This document shows positions 1-9,035 of a stretch of DNA of 62,836 bases, one piece after another. The notes below the pieces were generated by a model. It was not told the origin of the DNA. It was given only the letters and a program-made list of their open reading frames with translations, and ran no database searches. Origin of the DNA: Pseudomonas putida (GTDB lineage: Bacteria; Pseudomonadota; Gammaproteobacteria; Pseudomonadales; Pseudomonadaceae); NCBI RefSeq assembly GCF_001941965.1, contig NZ_MKZO01000033.1, positions 1 to 62,836 on the forward strand. Direction: 5' to 3'. Within the stretch, counting starts at the first letter, position 1; every line of letters starts with the position of its first letter. The position numbers were made by a program, and so were the translations under genes.

Positions 1-55
1 TGTGTTAGGCCTGCCGCCAGCGTTCAATCTGAGCCATGATCAAACTCTTCAGTTC
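1..55 (-). rRNA. 16S ribosomal RNA, 5' end only (partial)
   Basis: The reverse complement of the left edge reads as the conserved 16S rRNA start: AAGAGTTTGATCATGGCTCA, then ATTGAACGCTGGCGGCAGGC. The mature 5' end should be near position 55, by analogy with the Pseudomonas start GAACTGAAGAG. Only about 55 nt are inside the window; the rest of the rRNA operon lies to the left. The promoter and antitermination signals downstream in coordinate belong to it. Confidence 0.95.
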
Positions 56-206
56 AATACTGCTTGGGTTTTGAGAAAACCCTAAACTTGGCTCAGCAAT
101 CTCAAAATGAACTATTTCGATTTCTCGCATAGTCACTTGTGATGCTGATAATCTTTCTGACTATCAGTCCATTATCACAAGCACCCACACGAATTGCTTG
201 ATTCAG

Positions 207-218
207 TTGTTAAAGAGC
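207..218 (-). promoter_or_regulatory. rrn leader boxA antitermination element
   Basis: The minus strand reads GCTCTTTAACAA, matching the boxA consensus bound by NusB/S10 in rRNA leaders. It lies about 150 nt upstream of the mature 16S end and downstream of both candidate promoters, the expected place. The nearby leader is AT-rich and probably supplies the upstream strand of the 16S processing stem; the partner strand is outside the window. Confidence 0.85.
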
Positions 219-253
219 GGTGGTTGAAGTCTTTCGCTTCAACCGAGGCGCGC

Positions 254-281
254 ATTCTACGCTTTCCTCAGAGCCTGTCAA
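254..281 (-). promoter_or_regulatory. rrn promoter, proximal (sigma-70 type)
   Basis: On the minus strand TTGACA (281-276) and TAGAAT (259-254) are separated by 16 nt and followed by a GC-rich discriminator (GCGCGCCTCGG), as expected of a growth-rate and ppGpp-controlled rRNA promoter. The identical -10 plus GCGC arrangement recurs about 120 nt upstream, giving two tandem promoters. Confidence 0.8.
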
Positions 282-370
282 GCGTTTATTTTGAAGTTTT
301 TCAGAATTTCTCGTTGAACTTCAAACACTTGCTTCAGCTACATCAGCGTTTGCTCGCTGTGTGGGGGCGC

Positions 371-398
371 ATTCTACAGAAGGAAAAAAACCCGTCAA
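371..398 (-). promoter_or_regulatory. rrn promoter, distal (sigma-70 type)
   Basis: On the minus strand TTGACG (398-393) and TAGAAT (376-371) are 16 nt apart, followed by GCGCCCCC, the same architecture as the proximal promoter. The stretch from here to the first protein gene at 611 holds no recognisable gene. It presumably carries upstream activating sequence for the rrn operon and the divergent promoter of the GGDEF gene. Confidence 0.75.
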
Positions 399-610
399 GG
401 GAATATTTCCATTTTTTTCAAAAGCTTCGCGCGAGGGTGCCAGCCCCCCGTTTTCGTGCCATAAAACCCTCTCTATATAGAGAAGGATTCCTCTGGCGTC
501 CGGATCACCCTTCAAATGGCTCGCAAGGCCATTCTTGAGCCCTATGCGATTGTTCAACAATACACACGGTTTTATGCGATAAACGGCGCCCCCCGGAAAA
601 AACGAACACC

Positions 611-1687
611 ATGATGGATAACAAACGAGGCAAGGGACTTTCATTCGTCAGGAGGATCCATGCGCCGCGCACCATAGGCATGGGCATCGGCCTGCTCGGT
701 GTCTATGCGGGCATGCTGCCGCTGGACCCGCCGACCTGGGTGTGGATCGCCATGTTCATCAACGGACTGGCCTGGCCGCACATTGCCTATTTCATTGGGA
801 TGCGCTCGCGCACGCCCTACCAGACCGAGCAACGCAGCCTGCTGATCGACTCCATGACCGGTGGCTTCTGGGCTGCGGCCATGCAATTCAACCCGCTGCC
901 GAGCATTACCACCCTGTCGATGATGACCATGAACAACGTCGCCGCCGGCGGCCAGCGTCTGTTCCTGCGCGGCATGCTCGCCCAGGTCTGCGGCATGTTG
1001 CTGGGCATGGCGCTGTTCGGCCCGGGGCTGCAACTGGTCAGCACCACCCAGCAGGTCTATGCCTGCCTGCCCATGCTCACCCTCTATCCATTGGCCCTGG
1101 GCTGGGTCTGCTACCGCCTGGCGATCCAGCTCACCGAACACAAGCGCAGCCTCAGCGCCCTGAGCCGTACCGATAGCCTGACCGGCCTGCTCAACCACGG
1201 CTCCTGGAAGGACCTGCTGCAACTCAAGTTCCAGACCTGTCAGCAACAACGGCGCAGCGCGGTGATTGCGATCATCGACATCGACCACTTCAAGCGCATC
1301 AACGACAGCTACGGCCACGTGGTCGGCGACGCCGTACTGCGTCACCTGAGCAAGGAGCTGAAGATCAACCTGCGCGAAGACGACCTGGCCGGACGCTACG
1401 GCGGCGACGAATTCTGCGTGATCCTCCCCGACACCAGCCTGACCCAGGCCGGACGCATCATGGAGCGCCTGCGCGAGCGGGTCGCCGCCTACCGCGACGA
1501 GTCCCTGCCGGAGCTGCGCATCAGCCTGAGCATCGGCCTGGCCTTGTGCCGCAGCGATTTCGACGACCCGGTTGCCTGGCTCAACGAAGCCGACCGGGCC
1601 TTGTACAGCGCCAAGAACAATGGCCGCGACCAGGTCAATTTCGCCGACGACGGCAGCGCCAGCGCGAGAGTCGCCTATCCTGAGTGA
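611..1687 (+). CDS. MASE2-GGDEF diguanylate cyclase (AdrA/DgcC-like)
   Basis: Predicted inner-membrane diguanylate cyclase of 358 aa making c-di-GMP from two GTP. Residues 20-170 are hydrophobic, with several membrane segments and the MASE2-like stretch MFINGLAWPHIAY. Residues 180-345 form the GGDEF domain with an intact GGDEF active site at residues 264-268 and a DxxHFKxxND metal/nucleotide motif. No RxxD inhibitory site is obvious before the active site. ATG at 611 is followed at once by a second ATG at 614, and the Shine-Dalgarno is weak for either. It is followed 54 nt later by a second c-di-GMP gene on the same strand, so the two may be co-transcribed. Confidence 0.88.
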   Translation: MMDNKRGKGLSFVRRIHAPRTIGMGIGLLGVYAGMLPLDPPTWVWIAMFINGLAWPHIAYFIGMRSRTPYQTEQRSLLIDSMTGGFWAAAMQFNPLPSITTLSMMTMNNVAAGGQRLFLRGMLAQVCGMLLGMALFGPGLQLVSTTQQVYACLPMLTLYPLALGWVCYRLAIQLTEHKRSLSALSRTDSLTGLLNHGSWKDLLQLKFQTCQQQRRSAVIAIIDIDHFKRINDSYGHVVGDAVLRHLSKELKINLREDDLAGRYGGDEFCVILPDTSLTQAGRIMERLRERVAAYRDESLPELRISLSIGLALCRSDFDDPVAWLNEADRALYSAKNNGRDQVNFADDGSASARVAYPE

Positions 1688-1741
1688 AGTTCGCCCGCGG
1701 GGCAGGCTCGCCGGGCGCCAAGCAACAGGACCGGCACGCTT

Positions 1742-4315
1742 ATGGATAGCACCGCCAGCACCCAATCGCCGAGGTCCCGCCCGCGATTGCACGCCCGCAG
1801 GCTGATCACCGGCGTCGTCCTGCTGTTCAGCCTTGCCTGCCTGATCGCCCTCGGCGCCCTGTTCAACATCGCCGTGCAACTGAACGACGGCGCCAGGGAG
1901 AAAAGTGCCTTCTATGCCGACAAGGCCCTGCAGCAGCACCTTGAGTCCTCGCGCCAATTCCTCTCCAGCTACGCAGTATGGAACGCCGCCTACGAGCACC
2001 TCGATGGCGAGGCCGACAAGCACTGGGCCTATATAGAGAAGAACGTCGGCGAGTCGTTGTATACCGCCAGCGGTTATGAGGGGGTGTTCGTCGTCGATGA
2101 CCGGCGCACCAAATACGGGCTGTTCAAGGGGCAACCCAGCGACGCACCTATCGCCGCCTATATCGATGCCCCCGTGCAACCCATCATCGACCAGGCCCAC
2201 ACCCTCGCCGTCCAGCGCGGGCAACTGAGCCGCTACGTGCTGTTCAATGGCTGGCCCGCGCTGCTCACCGCCGCCGCGATCCGTCCGGATGACGAGGTGC
2301 TCGGAATCGACCCGCAGACCACCTCGGTGATGCTGTTCATCGAGCAGTTGACCCAGCCCAAACTGGACAAGCTGGCCGATGACGCCGGACTCGAAGGCCT
2401 GCACATCGCCAAGGCCGGAGGCAGCGCCGTCCAGCTCTCCCTCGACAACCTCGGCTACAGCCTGCAATGGACCCCGCCTCGCCCCGGCGACCAACTGCTC
2501 TGGGGTGTCTTGCCGCCCTTGCTCGGCGCCATCCTGCTCCTGGCGTTGCTGATGGCCTGGTTCTTCCGCCATGCCCTGCGCACCTCGCGGGAAATCGACG
2601 ACAACCTCAGCGACCTGCACGCCAGCAACCTGGCTCTGGAAGCCAGCGAGCAGCGTTTTCGCGCGGTAGCGGAAGCCGCGTCCGACTGGATCTGGGAAAC
2701 CGACCGACAACTTCACCTGACCTATCTTTCCCAGCGCTTCGTCGATGTCACCGGCTACAAGATCCACGACTGGCTCGGCCAGCCGCTGAACCTGCTGCTC
2801 AGTTGCGACACCACGCCCCTCGGCGCCTGGCTCGACGATCTCGACCAAACCAGCGGCCAGCAAGCGGCGCACCTGCGCTGCGCTTACCACGACCAGCACA
2901 ACCTGTTGCGTTTCTGTCGACTGTCGGCGCGCCCCATTCAGGCCAAGGGCCGGCGCGTCGGCTTTCGTGGCACCGCCAGCGATATCACCGACGAAGTCGC
3001 CGCCCATGCCCATATCCAGCATTTGTCGATGCACGATGCCTTGACTGGCCTGGCCAACCGCAACAAGTTGTCGCGATTCCTCGAACAGGCCTTGCTCAAG
3101 GGCGAGCATGCCGCGCCCCTGACCCTGATCCTGCTCGACCTGGACAGTTTCAAGCCGATCAACGACTCCCTTGGCCATGCCGCAGGCGACGCGGTTCTGC
3201 TGGAGGTGGCCGCACGCCTGCGCGAAACTACCCGCGACGGCGACCTGGTGGCCCGGCTCGGCGGCGACGAGTTCGTCCTGGCCATCGCCAATATGGACAA
3301 CCGCAAGGAGATCGACCGGTTCTGCGTGCGCCTGATCGACAGCCTGCATCAGCCGATCGCTTACGAAGAGCACAGCCTGCATGTCGGCGCCAGCCTTGGT
3401 ATCTCCCAGACCCGGCTACAGGGCTACGATGCTGGCGAGCTGATCCGCTGTGCCGATATCGCGCTCTACCAGGCCAAGGCCGAGGGCAAGAACACCTGGC
3501 GCTACTTCTCGGCGGAAATGAACCAGCAGATCCAGTATCGCCGGCAACTGGAAAACGACCTGCGGCGGGCAGTGAAGAACCAGGAATTCGTCCTGCACTT
3601 TCAGCCCCGCTACCGCCTGCAAAGCCTGGAAATCGTCTCGGTGGAAACCCTGGTACGCTGGCAGCATCCGGTCGAAGGGCTGCTCGGCCCGGACACCTTC
3701 ATCCCCCTCGCCGAACAGACCGACCTGATCGTCCCCCTGGGGCGCTGGGTGCTGCGCAATGCCTGCGAGATCGCCCGCGACTGGCCCGCGCCGTTGCTGG
3801 TGTCGGTCAACCTGTCACCGGCACAGTTTTCCCGCAGCGACGTGGTCGCCGATGTCCGCCAGATCCTCATGGACACCGGTTTCCCGGCGCAACGCCTGGA
3901 GCTGGAGATCACCGAGAACGTCATGCTCAACGATATAGAAGGCGCGCTGGGCACCATGAATGCCCTCAAGGAGCTTGGCGTGCGCCTGAACATGGACGAT
4001 TTCGGCACCGGCTATTCATCTCTCGGCTACCTGCGCACCTACCCCTTCGACAGCATCAAGATCGACAAGCGCTTCGTCGCCGGCCTGAGCAGCGACAGCA
4101 ACGACCGCGCCGTGGTGCAGGCGATCATCAACCTCGGCAAGGCCATGGGCCTGACGGTGACCGCCGAAGGTGTCGAGACCGAGCAACAGTTGCGCGCCCT
4201 GGGCATGGAACAGTGCCATGAGGTCCAGGGCTTCTACCTGAGTCGGCCCCTGGAGCGCGACGATTTCGAAGCCCTGTTGCGTACTCATCGAAGCAGGGAT
4301 GACCAGACCGGCTGA
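1742..4315 (+). CDS. CHASE4-PAS-GGDEF-EAL c-di-GMP turnover protein
   Basis: Membrane-bound sensor of 857 aa. An N-terminal transmembrane segment (about 20-43) precedes a periplasmic CHASE4-like domain (about 50-230) and a second segment (about 253-275). A cytoplasmic PAS domain follows (about 300-425), then GGDEF (intact motif at 507-511) and EAL (from about 600). The EAL motif reads ETL (E635), keeping the catalytic glutamate. The other phosphodiesterase signatures are present: EITEN, DDFGTGYSS, KIDKRF, AEGVET and QGFYLSRP. The protein could therefore both make and degrade c-di-GMP; direction cannot be read from sequence. It directly follows the MASE2-GGDEF gene. Confidence 0.9.
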   Translation: MDSTASTQSPRSRPRLHARRLITGVVLLFSLACLIALGALFNIAVQLNDGAREKSAFYADKALQQHLESSRQFLSSYAVWNAAYEHLDGEADKHWAYIEKNVGESLYTASGYEGVFVVDDRRTKYGLFKGQPSDAPIAAYIDAPVQPIIDQAHTLAVQRGQLSRYVLFNGWPALLTAAAIRPDDEVLGIDPQTTSVMLFIEQLTQPKLDKLADDAGLEGLHIAKAGGSAVQLSLDNLGYSLQWTPPRPGDQLLWGVLPPLLGAILLLALLMAWFFRHALRTSREIDDNLSDLHASNLALEASEQRFRAVAEAASDWIWETDRQLHLTYLSQRFVDVTGYKIHDWLGQPLNLLLSCDTTPLGAWLDDLDQTSGQQAAHLRCAYHDQHNLLRFCRLSARPIQAKGRRVGFRGTASDITDEVAAHAHIQHLSMHDALTGLANRNKLSRFLEQALLKGEHAAPLTLILLDLDSFKPINDSLGHAAGDAVLLEVAARLRETTRDGDLVARLGGDEFVLAIANMDNRKEIDRFCVRLIDSLHQPIAYEEHSLHVGASLGISQTRLQGYDAGELIRCADIALYQAKAEGKNTWRYFSAEMNQQIQYRRQLENDLRRAVKNQEFVLHFQPRYRLQSLEIVSVETLVRWQHPVEGLLGPDTFIPLAEQTDLIVPLGRWVLRNACEIARDWPAPLLVSVNLSPAQFSRSDVVADVRQILMDTGFPAQRLELEITENVMLNDIEGALGTMNALKELGVRLNMDDFGTGYSSLGYLRTYPFDSIKIDKRFVAGLSSDSNDRAVVQAIINLGKAMGLTVTAEGVETEQQLRALGMEQCHEVQGFYLSRPLERDDFEALLRTHRSRDDQTG

Positions 4316-4318
4316 AGG

Positions 4319-4642
4319 TCAACCAAGGCGCCGGCGCTGCGCCATGATTTCCGGCAGGTCGCGACGGCGCTGGTAGACCCGCAAGGGCTCGCTGATGTTC
4401 AGGCGGTCATCGACATTCTGCTCCAGCAGCACATCGATCAGCTCGCGGCTCAGGGTCATGACCTCGCCCTCGCCGTCCTGCCAGACGAATTCGCTGCTGG
4501 GGGTGATGCTGTCGTCGGCCACGTCCATGCCGAACGAGTCTTCGCTGAAGCGCACGATGTGTTTGCCGAGCTTGCGGTGGAACCCGACGAAGCCCTTGAG
4601 CTGGTCGGCGGCGGCGCAGATGTCCTGGGAAGTGATGTGCAT
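4319..4642 (-). CDS. Conserved hypothetical protein, 107 aa
   Basis: Small soluble acidic protein starting MHITSQDICAAADQLKGFVG; I do not recognise a family. The start at 4642 is preferred over a longer frame to 4681 because GAGG sits 6 nt upstream of this ATG. No signal peptide or membrane segment is visible. It converges on the CHASE4-GGDEF-EAL gene, with the two stops only a few bases apart, and is divergent from the GAF histidine kinase. High-GC codon use like its neighbours supports a real gene. Confidence 0.7.
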   Translation of the reverse strand: MHITSQDICAAADQLKGFVGFHRKLGKHIVRFSEDSFGMDVADDSITPSSEFVWQDGEGEVMTLSRELIDVLLEQNVDDRLNISEPLRVYQRRRDLPEIMAQRRRLG

Positions 4643-4842
4643 GTCAAACCTCGCTGAAACACCCGGGTGGATGTCGGTCAAAAGGGATTGGCACGCAAGC
4701 GGATGGGCAGACCTCTGGCGGGAATGCTCGAATTCCGAAAGATTACTGGAAATTGCCTACCGCTGGGGCGGAAATTTCTTTGGCGTCGCGGATGCTCGCT
4801 ACACTAGGAATCCTTGTTGGCGTTTCGGTACCTGTTTTTCCG

Positions 4843-6057
4843 ATGACTAAAGCAGCACTTTCAGATAGCGCTACCATCGGCCGGATCAGCGTGATCCCGG
4901 CCATCCTCCAGGTCATCAGCGAGACCACGGGGCTGCGTTTTGCCGCAGTAGCGCGGGTGACCGAAGCGCGCTGGACCGCATTGGCAGTGCTCGATACCTT
5001 CGGTTTCGGCGTGCCGGTAGGGGGCGAACTGGATGCCACCACCACGCTGTGCAACGAGATCCGCGCCGCGCAGCAAACCATCGTGATCGACCAGGCCAGC
5101 CAGGACGAGGCTTACCGCGACCACCCCACGCCACGCCTGTACGGGTTCGAAAGCTACATCGCCGTGCCGGTGTTTCGCAGCGACGGCAGTTTCTTCGGCA
5201 CCATCTGCGCGCTCGACCCTCTCCCACGCCAGCTCAAGGGCAGCGCCATCCAGCCGATGATGGAGGCCTTCGCCCGGCTGCTGTCGATCCAGATCGAAAG
5301 CGAAGAAAGCGTGCAGCGCACCGAACTCGCGCTGGAAAAGGAACGCGAGATTGCCGGCCTGCGCGAAAAATTCATCGCCGTGCTCGGTCACGACCTGCGC
5401 AACCCGCTGTTCGCCATTACCGCCGGCGCCGAGCTGCTCAGCAAGCGCCTGACCGACCCGCGTTCGCGGACCATCGCCGAGCACATCCTCACCTCAGGCC
5501 ACCGCGCCACCCACCTGGTGCGTGATGTGCTGGACTTCGCCCGCGGTCGCCTCGGCGATGGCATTCCCTTGAACATCCAGCCCTGCCCCGACCTCGATCA
5601 GGCCCTGCGGCATGTGGCCGAGGAGCTGCAACGGGTCCACCCGGCCCGGCAGATCGAGTTGGAGATCGGCGATCTGTCGGATATGAACTGCGATCGCGAG
5701 CGGATATGCCAGGTGCTTTCCAACCTGATCGCCAACGCCTTGCAGCATGGTGACGAACAGGGGGCGATCCGGATTTCGGCGAAAATCGCCGACGACCAGT
5801 TCATTCTCGGCGTGCACAACGGTGGCTCGCCCATCGCCCCGGCGATCATGACGCAGATGTTCGAGCCATTCTCCCATCCCTCCACCGATGCACCACAAGC
5901 CGGCCTCGGCCTCGGCCTGTACATCGCCAAGCAGATCGCCCTGGCTCATGGCGGTTACATGGATGTGCAGTCATCGGTGACGGCCGGCACCCTGTTCAGC
6001 CTGCATCTGCCCCTGGATCAAGCTGCTGCGCCAGCAAGCCGGCCAGCCAGTCCATGA
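4843..6057 (+). CDS. GAF-domain sensor histidine kinase
   Basis: Cytosolic histidine kinase of 404 aa with no membrane segment. An N-terminal GAF domain (about 15-150; CNEIRAAQQTIVIDQAS, FFGTICALDP) is followed by a coiled linker, a HisKA domain with the H-box HDLRNP (phosphoryl His183) and an HATPase_c domain with N-box NLIANALQHG and G-box GLGLGLYIAK. No receiver domain or partner response regulator is adjacent, so it is an orphan kinase here. The start is uncertain: the frame stays open to 4753, but a -10-like TACACT at about 4800 lies inside that extension, favouring ATG 4843. The 3' end overlaps the convergent LysR gene by 62 bp. Confidence 0.88.
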   Translation: MTKAALSDSATIGRISVIPAILQVISETTGLRFAAVARVTEARWTALAVLDTFGFGVPVGGELDATTTLCNEIRAAQQTIVIDQASQDEAYRDHPTPRLYGFESYIAVPVFRSDGSFFGTICALDPLPRQLKGSAIQPMMEAFARLLSIQIESEESVQRTELALEKEREIAGLREKFIAVLGHDLRNPLFAITAGAELLSKRLTDPRSRTIAEHILTSGHRATHLVRDVLDFARGRLGDGIPLNIQPCPDLDQALRHVAEELQRVHPARQIELEIGDLSDMNCDRERICQVLSNLIANALQHGDEQGAIRISAKIADDQFILGVHNGGSPIAPAIMTQMFEPFSHPSTDAPQAGLGLGLYIAKQIALAHGGYMDVQSSVTAGTLFSLHLPLDQAAAPASRPASP

Positions 6058-6913
6058 ACAGGCGCACCCGCGGCGGCAGGTAGCGCTGGCGGGCGTAGAG
6101 CAGCGAGACCGGCATCGCCTCCGGAACATGTTCCGGCAGAAATGCACGCAAGCGCCCGGCCGCCAGGTAGTCGCGTACGCCGATCCAGGGCGCCTGGATG
6201 ATGCCCAGCCCTGCCAGCCCGGCGCTTTCATAGGCATCGGTATTGTTCGCGGTGATCGCCCCCGGCATTTCCACGAAGCGCGTCACCTCTCCGTCCTCAT
6301 ACTCGAAGCCGGTGCTGCGGGTGCCGAGGTTCTGCACGTAGTGCACCAGTCGATGGTCTTGCAGATCCGCCAGTGAAGTCGGAGTGCCATAACGTTCGAG
6401 ATAGGCCGGGCTGGCGCAGTTGACCACCGCCAGCCGACCCAGTGGCCGCGCCACCACGGCCAGGTCGCCCAATCCGCCGATGCGCAGCACGCAATCGAAG
6501 CCCTCGCGCAGCAGGTCCACCTGGCGATCGGTGCAACTGACCTCCAGGGTCAGCCCGGGATGGCGGTCCATGAACTCCGGCAAACGCGGAAGGATGATGC
6601 GCCGGGCCATGCGAGTCGGCAGATCGACCCGCAGGCAGCCAGTGACATCGGCCGGATCGGCACGAAACATCCCCTCCAGTTCCTCCAGGCGCGACAGCAG
6701 CTCTTTACTACGCTCGTACAGTTGCAGGCCGTCCTGGGTCGCCTGCACCCGCCGCGTCGAACGGTTGAACAGGCGCGCGCCCAGCTGGTTTTCCAGGGCG
6801 CGGACCTGCTCCGACACGGTCGAACGCGGCAAGCCCAGTTGCTCGGCGGCCAGGGTGAAGCTGGCCAGTTCATTGACCCGGATAAAGGTTCGCAACAGTT
6901 CCGGCTTGAGCAT
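5996..6913 (-). CDS. LysR-family transcriptional regulator
   Basis: LysR-type regulator of about 305 aa. The N-terminal winged helix-turn-helix starts MLKPELLRTFIRV, with the typical recognition region AAEQLGLPRSTVSEQVRALE and LGARLFNRSTR. The rest is a periplasmic-binding-like effector domain. It belongs to the common subfamily with LFxR(S/T)TR, often linked to oxidoreductases. It is divergently transcribed from the SDR gene, which is the likely target. The frame extends to 6991, but a candidate LysR operator at 6932-6946 lies in that extension, so the start near 6913 (or 6925) is preferred. No good Shine-Dalgarno is visible for either. Confidence 0.88.
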   Translation of the reverse strand: MLKPELLRTFIRVNELASFTLAAEQLGLPRSTVSEQVRALENQLGARLFNRSTRRVQATQDGLQLYERSKELLSRLEELEGMFRADPADVTGCLRVDLPTRMARRIILPRLPEFMDRHPGLTLEVSCTDRQVDLLREGFDCVLRIGGLGDLAVVARPLGRLAVVNCASPAYLERYGTPTSLADLQDHRLVHYVQNLGTRSTGFEYEDGEVTRFVEMPGAITANNTDAYESAGLAGLGIIQAPWIGVRDYLAAGRLRAFLPEHVPEAMPVSLLYARQRYLPPRVRLFMDWLAGLLAQQLDPGADAG

Positions 6914-6931
6914 GTCGGGGCGCATCCATTG

Positions 6932-6946
6932 TTCGAATCGTGCGAA
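6932..6946. promoter_or_regulatory. Candidate LysR operator (T-N11-A dyad)
   Basis: TTCG-N7-CGAA is a perfect interrupted dyad containing the T-N11-A core typical of LysR-type binding sites. It lies between the divergent LysR regulator and the SDR gene, about 90 nt from the SDR start. This is inference from position and symmetry only. Confidence 0.45.
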
Positions 6947-7036
6947 CAGTATTTCCGAATCCAGCGGATTTATCAGCACAACAGCGACCAATAGACTCTC
7001 TTCAACCCATCACCCTCCCCCATCGAGGTAGCGCAC

Positions 7037-7795
7037 ATGACCCGCAAGATCGCACTGATTACCGGCGCCAGCCGTGGCCTGGGCAAGAACGCCGCGGAGC
7101 ATCTGGCCGCCCAGGGCTTCGACATCATCGGCACCTACCACAGCAAGGCCGGCGAAGCGCAGACCCTGGTTTCCACCCTGCAGAACGCCGGCGCCCGCGC
7201 CGCCATGCTGCAACTGGATGTAGGCAATAGCGCCAGCTTCGAGGCCTTTGCCAGCGCACTGAAAGACACTTTGAAGAATCACTTCGGCCGCGAGCACCTG
7301 GATGTGCTGGTGAACAACGCCGGGATCGGCATCAACGTACCCTTCGCCGACACCAGCGAGGCGCAGTTCGACCAGTTGCTGAACATCCAGCTCAAGGGCC
7401 CGTTCTTCCTGACCCAGCGCCTGCTGCCACTGATCGCCGACCAGGGCCGGATCATCAATATTTCCAGCGGTCTGACGCGGTTCTCGTTGCCCGGCTATGC
7501 CGCCTACGCGGCGATGAAAGGGGCGATGGAGGTGCTGACCCGCTACCAGGCCAAGGAGCTTGGACAACGGGGAATCCGCGTGAATATTTTGGCCCCCGGC
7601 GCCATCGAGACCGATTTCGGCGGCGGCGTGGTGCGCGACAACCGGGATGTGAATGCGGTGATCGCCGGTAATACCGCACTGGGCCGGGTCGGGCTGCCGG
7701 ATGATATCGGCGCGGCCATTGCGGTACTGGCCAGCGATGGTGCTGGCTGGGTCAACGGACAGCGTCTGGAGGTTTCGGGCGGGATGTTCCTGTGA
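7037..7795 (+). CDS. Short-chain dehydrogenase/reductase (SDR)
   Basis: Classical NAD(P)-dependent SDR of 252 aa. It has the cofactor motif TGASRGLG (residues 10-17), NNAG, a catalytic Ser in the ISSGL strand and YAAMK for the Tyr/Lys pair. The ending SGGMFL is typical of FabG-like SDRs. The substrate cannot be assigned. Its placement divergent from a LysR regulator suggests the pair is a regulator plus its inducible oxidoreductase. A GAGGT ribosome binding site precedes the ATG. Confidence 0.9.
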   Translation: MTRKIALITGASRGLGKNAAEHLAAQGFDIIGTYHSKAGEAQTLVSTLQNAGARAAMLQLDVGNSASFEAFASALKDTLKNHFGREHLDVLVNNAGIGINVPFADTSEAQFDQLLNIQLKGPFFLTQRLLPLIADQGRIINISSGLTRFSLPGYAAYAAMKGAMEVLTRYQAKELGQRGIRVNILAPGAIETDFGGGVVRDNRDVNAVIAGNTALGRVGLPDDIGAAIAVLASDGAGWVNGQRLEVSGGMFL

Positions 7796-7808
7796 GCAAA
7801 CCTTGTTG

Positions 7809-7910
7809 ATGAGGCCAGCAGGTCAGGCCAATCGCTGGCAACGCCAGCTCCCACAGGAGTCTGTGGTGCTCACATAACCTGTGGGAGCCGGCGTTGCCGG
7901 CGATGAGGCC
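7809..7910. repeat. REP inverted pair, divergent variant
   Basis: Two inverted arms flank a short spacer. One arm is ATCGCTGGCAACGCCAGCTC and the other GTGGGAGCCGGCGTTGCCGG. The core uses GGCGTTGCCGG or GGCAACGCC rather than GGCTTGCC, unlike the other eleven pairs in this window, so it belongs to a different REP sequence class or a drifted copy. It lies in the intergenic space between the SDR and the efflux genes. Confidence 0.75.
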
Positions 7911-7968
7911 ATCAGCAACGGCCGAGATCCTGGGCTGATGTCCCACAGATCGTTGCCGCGCTCCGGGA

Positions 7969-8826
7969 TTACTCTTCTCCCACCTGCACGCTGGCCGTCA
8001 TGCCAGCGCTCAGGTTGACCCCTTCCGGCACCTTGTCGAGGCTGATCCGCACCGGGATGCGCTGGGCCAGGCGCACCCAGTTGAAGGTCGGCTCGACTTC
8101 GGCGAGCAACTGGCTGTCGGGGTTGGCATTACGGTCGGTGATGCCGCGGCTGATGCTCTGTACATGGCCCTGCATCGGCTCGCCGGCGCTCATCAGCCAG
8201 ATCTTCACCGGCGCACCGACCTTGATCCGCGGCAGCTTGGTTTCCTCGAAGTAGGCCTGGACATAGAAGGTCGAGTCGTCCACCAGGGCCATCACCGGTT
8301 GCCCGGCATTGACGTAGTTGCCTTCGGCGAGGCGCAGGTTGGTGATATGCCCGTCGCGCGGCGCCTTGACCTTGCTGCGCTCCAGGTTGATCTGCGCGAC
8401 CTTGGCATCCGCCTGGGCCTGGCGCAGTTCACCACGGGCGACGGCAGCGCCGATCTGGGCGTTCTCGCGCAATTCGGCGCTGATCGCCTGTGGCCCGAGG
8501 GCGGCGCGGCGGGACGCTTCGTGCTCACGCAGGCGCAATTGCTGCTGACGGGTGTCGGCGACAGCATTGGCCTTGTCCAGCGCCGCTTCGAAGCGATCGC
8601 TGTCGATCGACATCAGCAGCTCGCCGGCCTTCACCTCCTGGTTGTCCTTCACCTTCAACTCGCGCACCCAGCCGGACACGTCCGGCGCGACGATGACCAC
8701 ATCGGCGCGGATCTTCGCGTCGCGGGTCCAGGGGGTGAGCATGTAGTACTGCCACAGGCGGGTGCCGGCGAAGATGGCCACGGCCACCAGGCACAGGGTC
8801 AGGGCGATACGCACGGTGCTACGCAT
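7969..8826 (-). CDS. Periplasmic adaptor (HlyD/AaeA-like) of an aromatic-acid type efflux pump
   Basis: Membrane fusion protein of 285 aa: one N-terminal anchor (about 5-25), a biotinyl-lipoyl half motif (VAPDVSGWVRELKVKDNQEV), an alpha-hairpin (about 80-140), the second lipoyl half (KVKAPRDGHITNLRLAEGNYV) and a beta-barrel. It resembles AaeA/EmrA-type adaptors that pair with FUSC-family pumps. Start 8826 is chosen because GAGGAG lies 7 nt upstream; the open frame extends further without a better site. It is the last gene of a three-gene operon with the DUF1656 and FUSC genes. Confidence 0.88.
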   Translation of the reverse strand: MRSTVRIALTLCLVAVAIFAGTRLWQYYMLTPWTRDAKIRADVVIVAPDVSGWVRELKVKDNQEVKAGELLMSIDSDRFEAALDKANAVADTRQQQLRLREHEASRRAALGPQAISAELRENAQIGAAVARGELRQAQADAKVAQINLERSKVKAPRDGHITNLRLAEGNYVNAGQPVMALVDDSTFYVQAYFEETKLPRIKVGAPVKIWLMSAGEPMQGHVQSISRGITDRNANPDSQLLAEVEPTFNWVRLAQRIPVRISLDKVPEGVNLSAGMTASVQVGEE

Positions 8827-8837
8827 GGACGAACTCC

Positions 8838-9035
8838 TCAAAGGTACAGCGTGACCAGGGTCAGCACGCAAACGAACAGGGCGCAGTCGAACAGCGCCTC
8901 ATGCCAGATCCAGCGGCCCAACGGGGTCAGGCGCAGGACGAAGCGCAGCAGCCCGGTGAGCAGCAGCGCCAGCAACACATAGATCAGAAACGGACTGAGC
9001 AGCACCCCGCCCAGCGCCCACTCACGCAAGCCCAT
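8838..9035 (-). CDS. DUF1656 small membrane protein (AaeX-like)
   Basis: A 65-aa protein with two predicted membrane segments, starting MGLREWALGGVLLSPF and ending near LFVCVLTLVTLYL. This matches the DUF1656/AaeX family routinely encoded between a FUSC pump and its adaptor. The start overlaps the end of the FUSC gene by 14 bp, and the adaptor gene begins 11 nt after its stop, so the three genes are almost certainly translationally coupled. Confidence 0.85.
   Translation of the reverse strand: MGLREWALGGVLLSPFLIYVLLALLLTGLLRFVLRLTPLGRWIWHEALFDCALFVCVLTLVTLYL

Noticed and set aside
1..55. Claiming a full 16S gene or tRNAs at the left edge.
   Set aside because: Only about 55 nt of the 16S 5' end are in the window, and no tRNA cloverleaf was recognised anywhere.
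641..3382. Very long open frames opposite known genes (641-3382 minus, 9034-11085 plus, 12350-15028 minus, 16878-18668 minus, 54711-57851 plus and others).
   Set aside because: They are mirror images of well-recognised genes in high-GC DNA, where antisense frames stay open. Their translations are rich in Gln, His, Ala, Gly and Arg, with no domain motifs.
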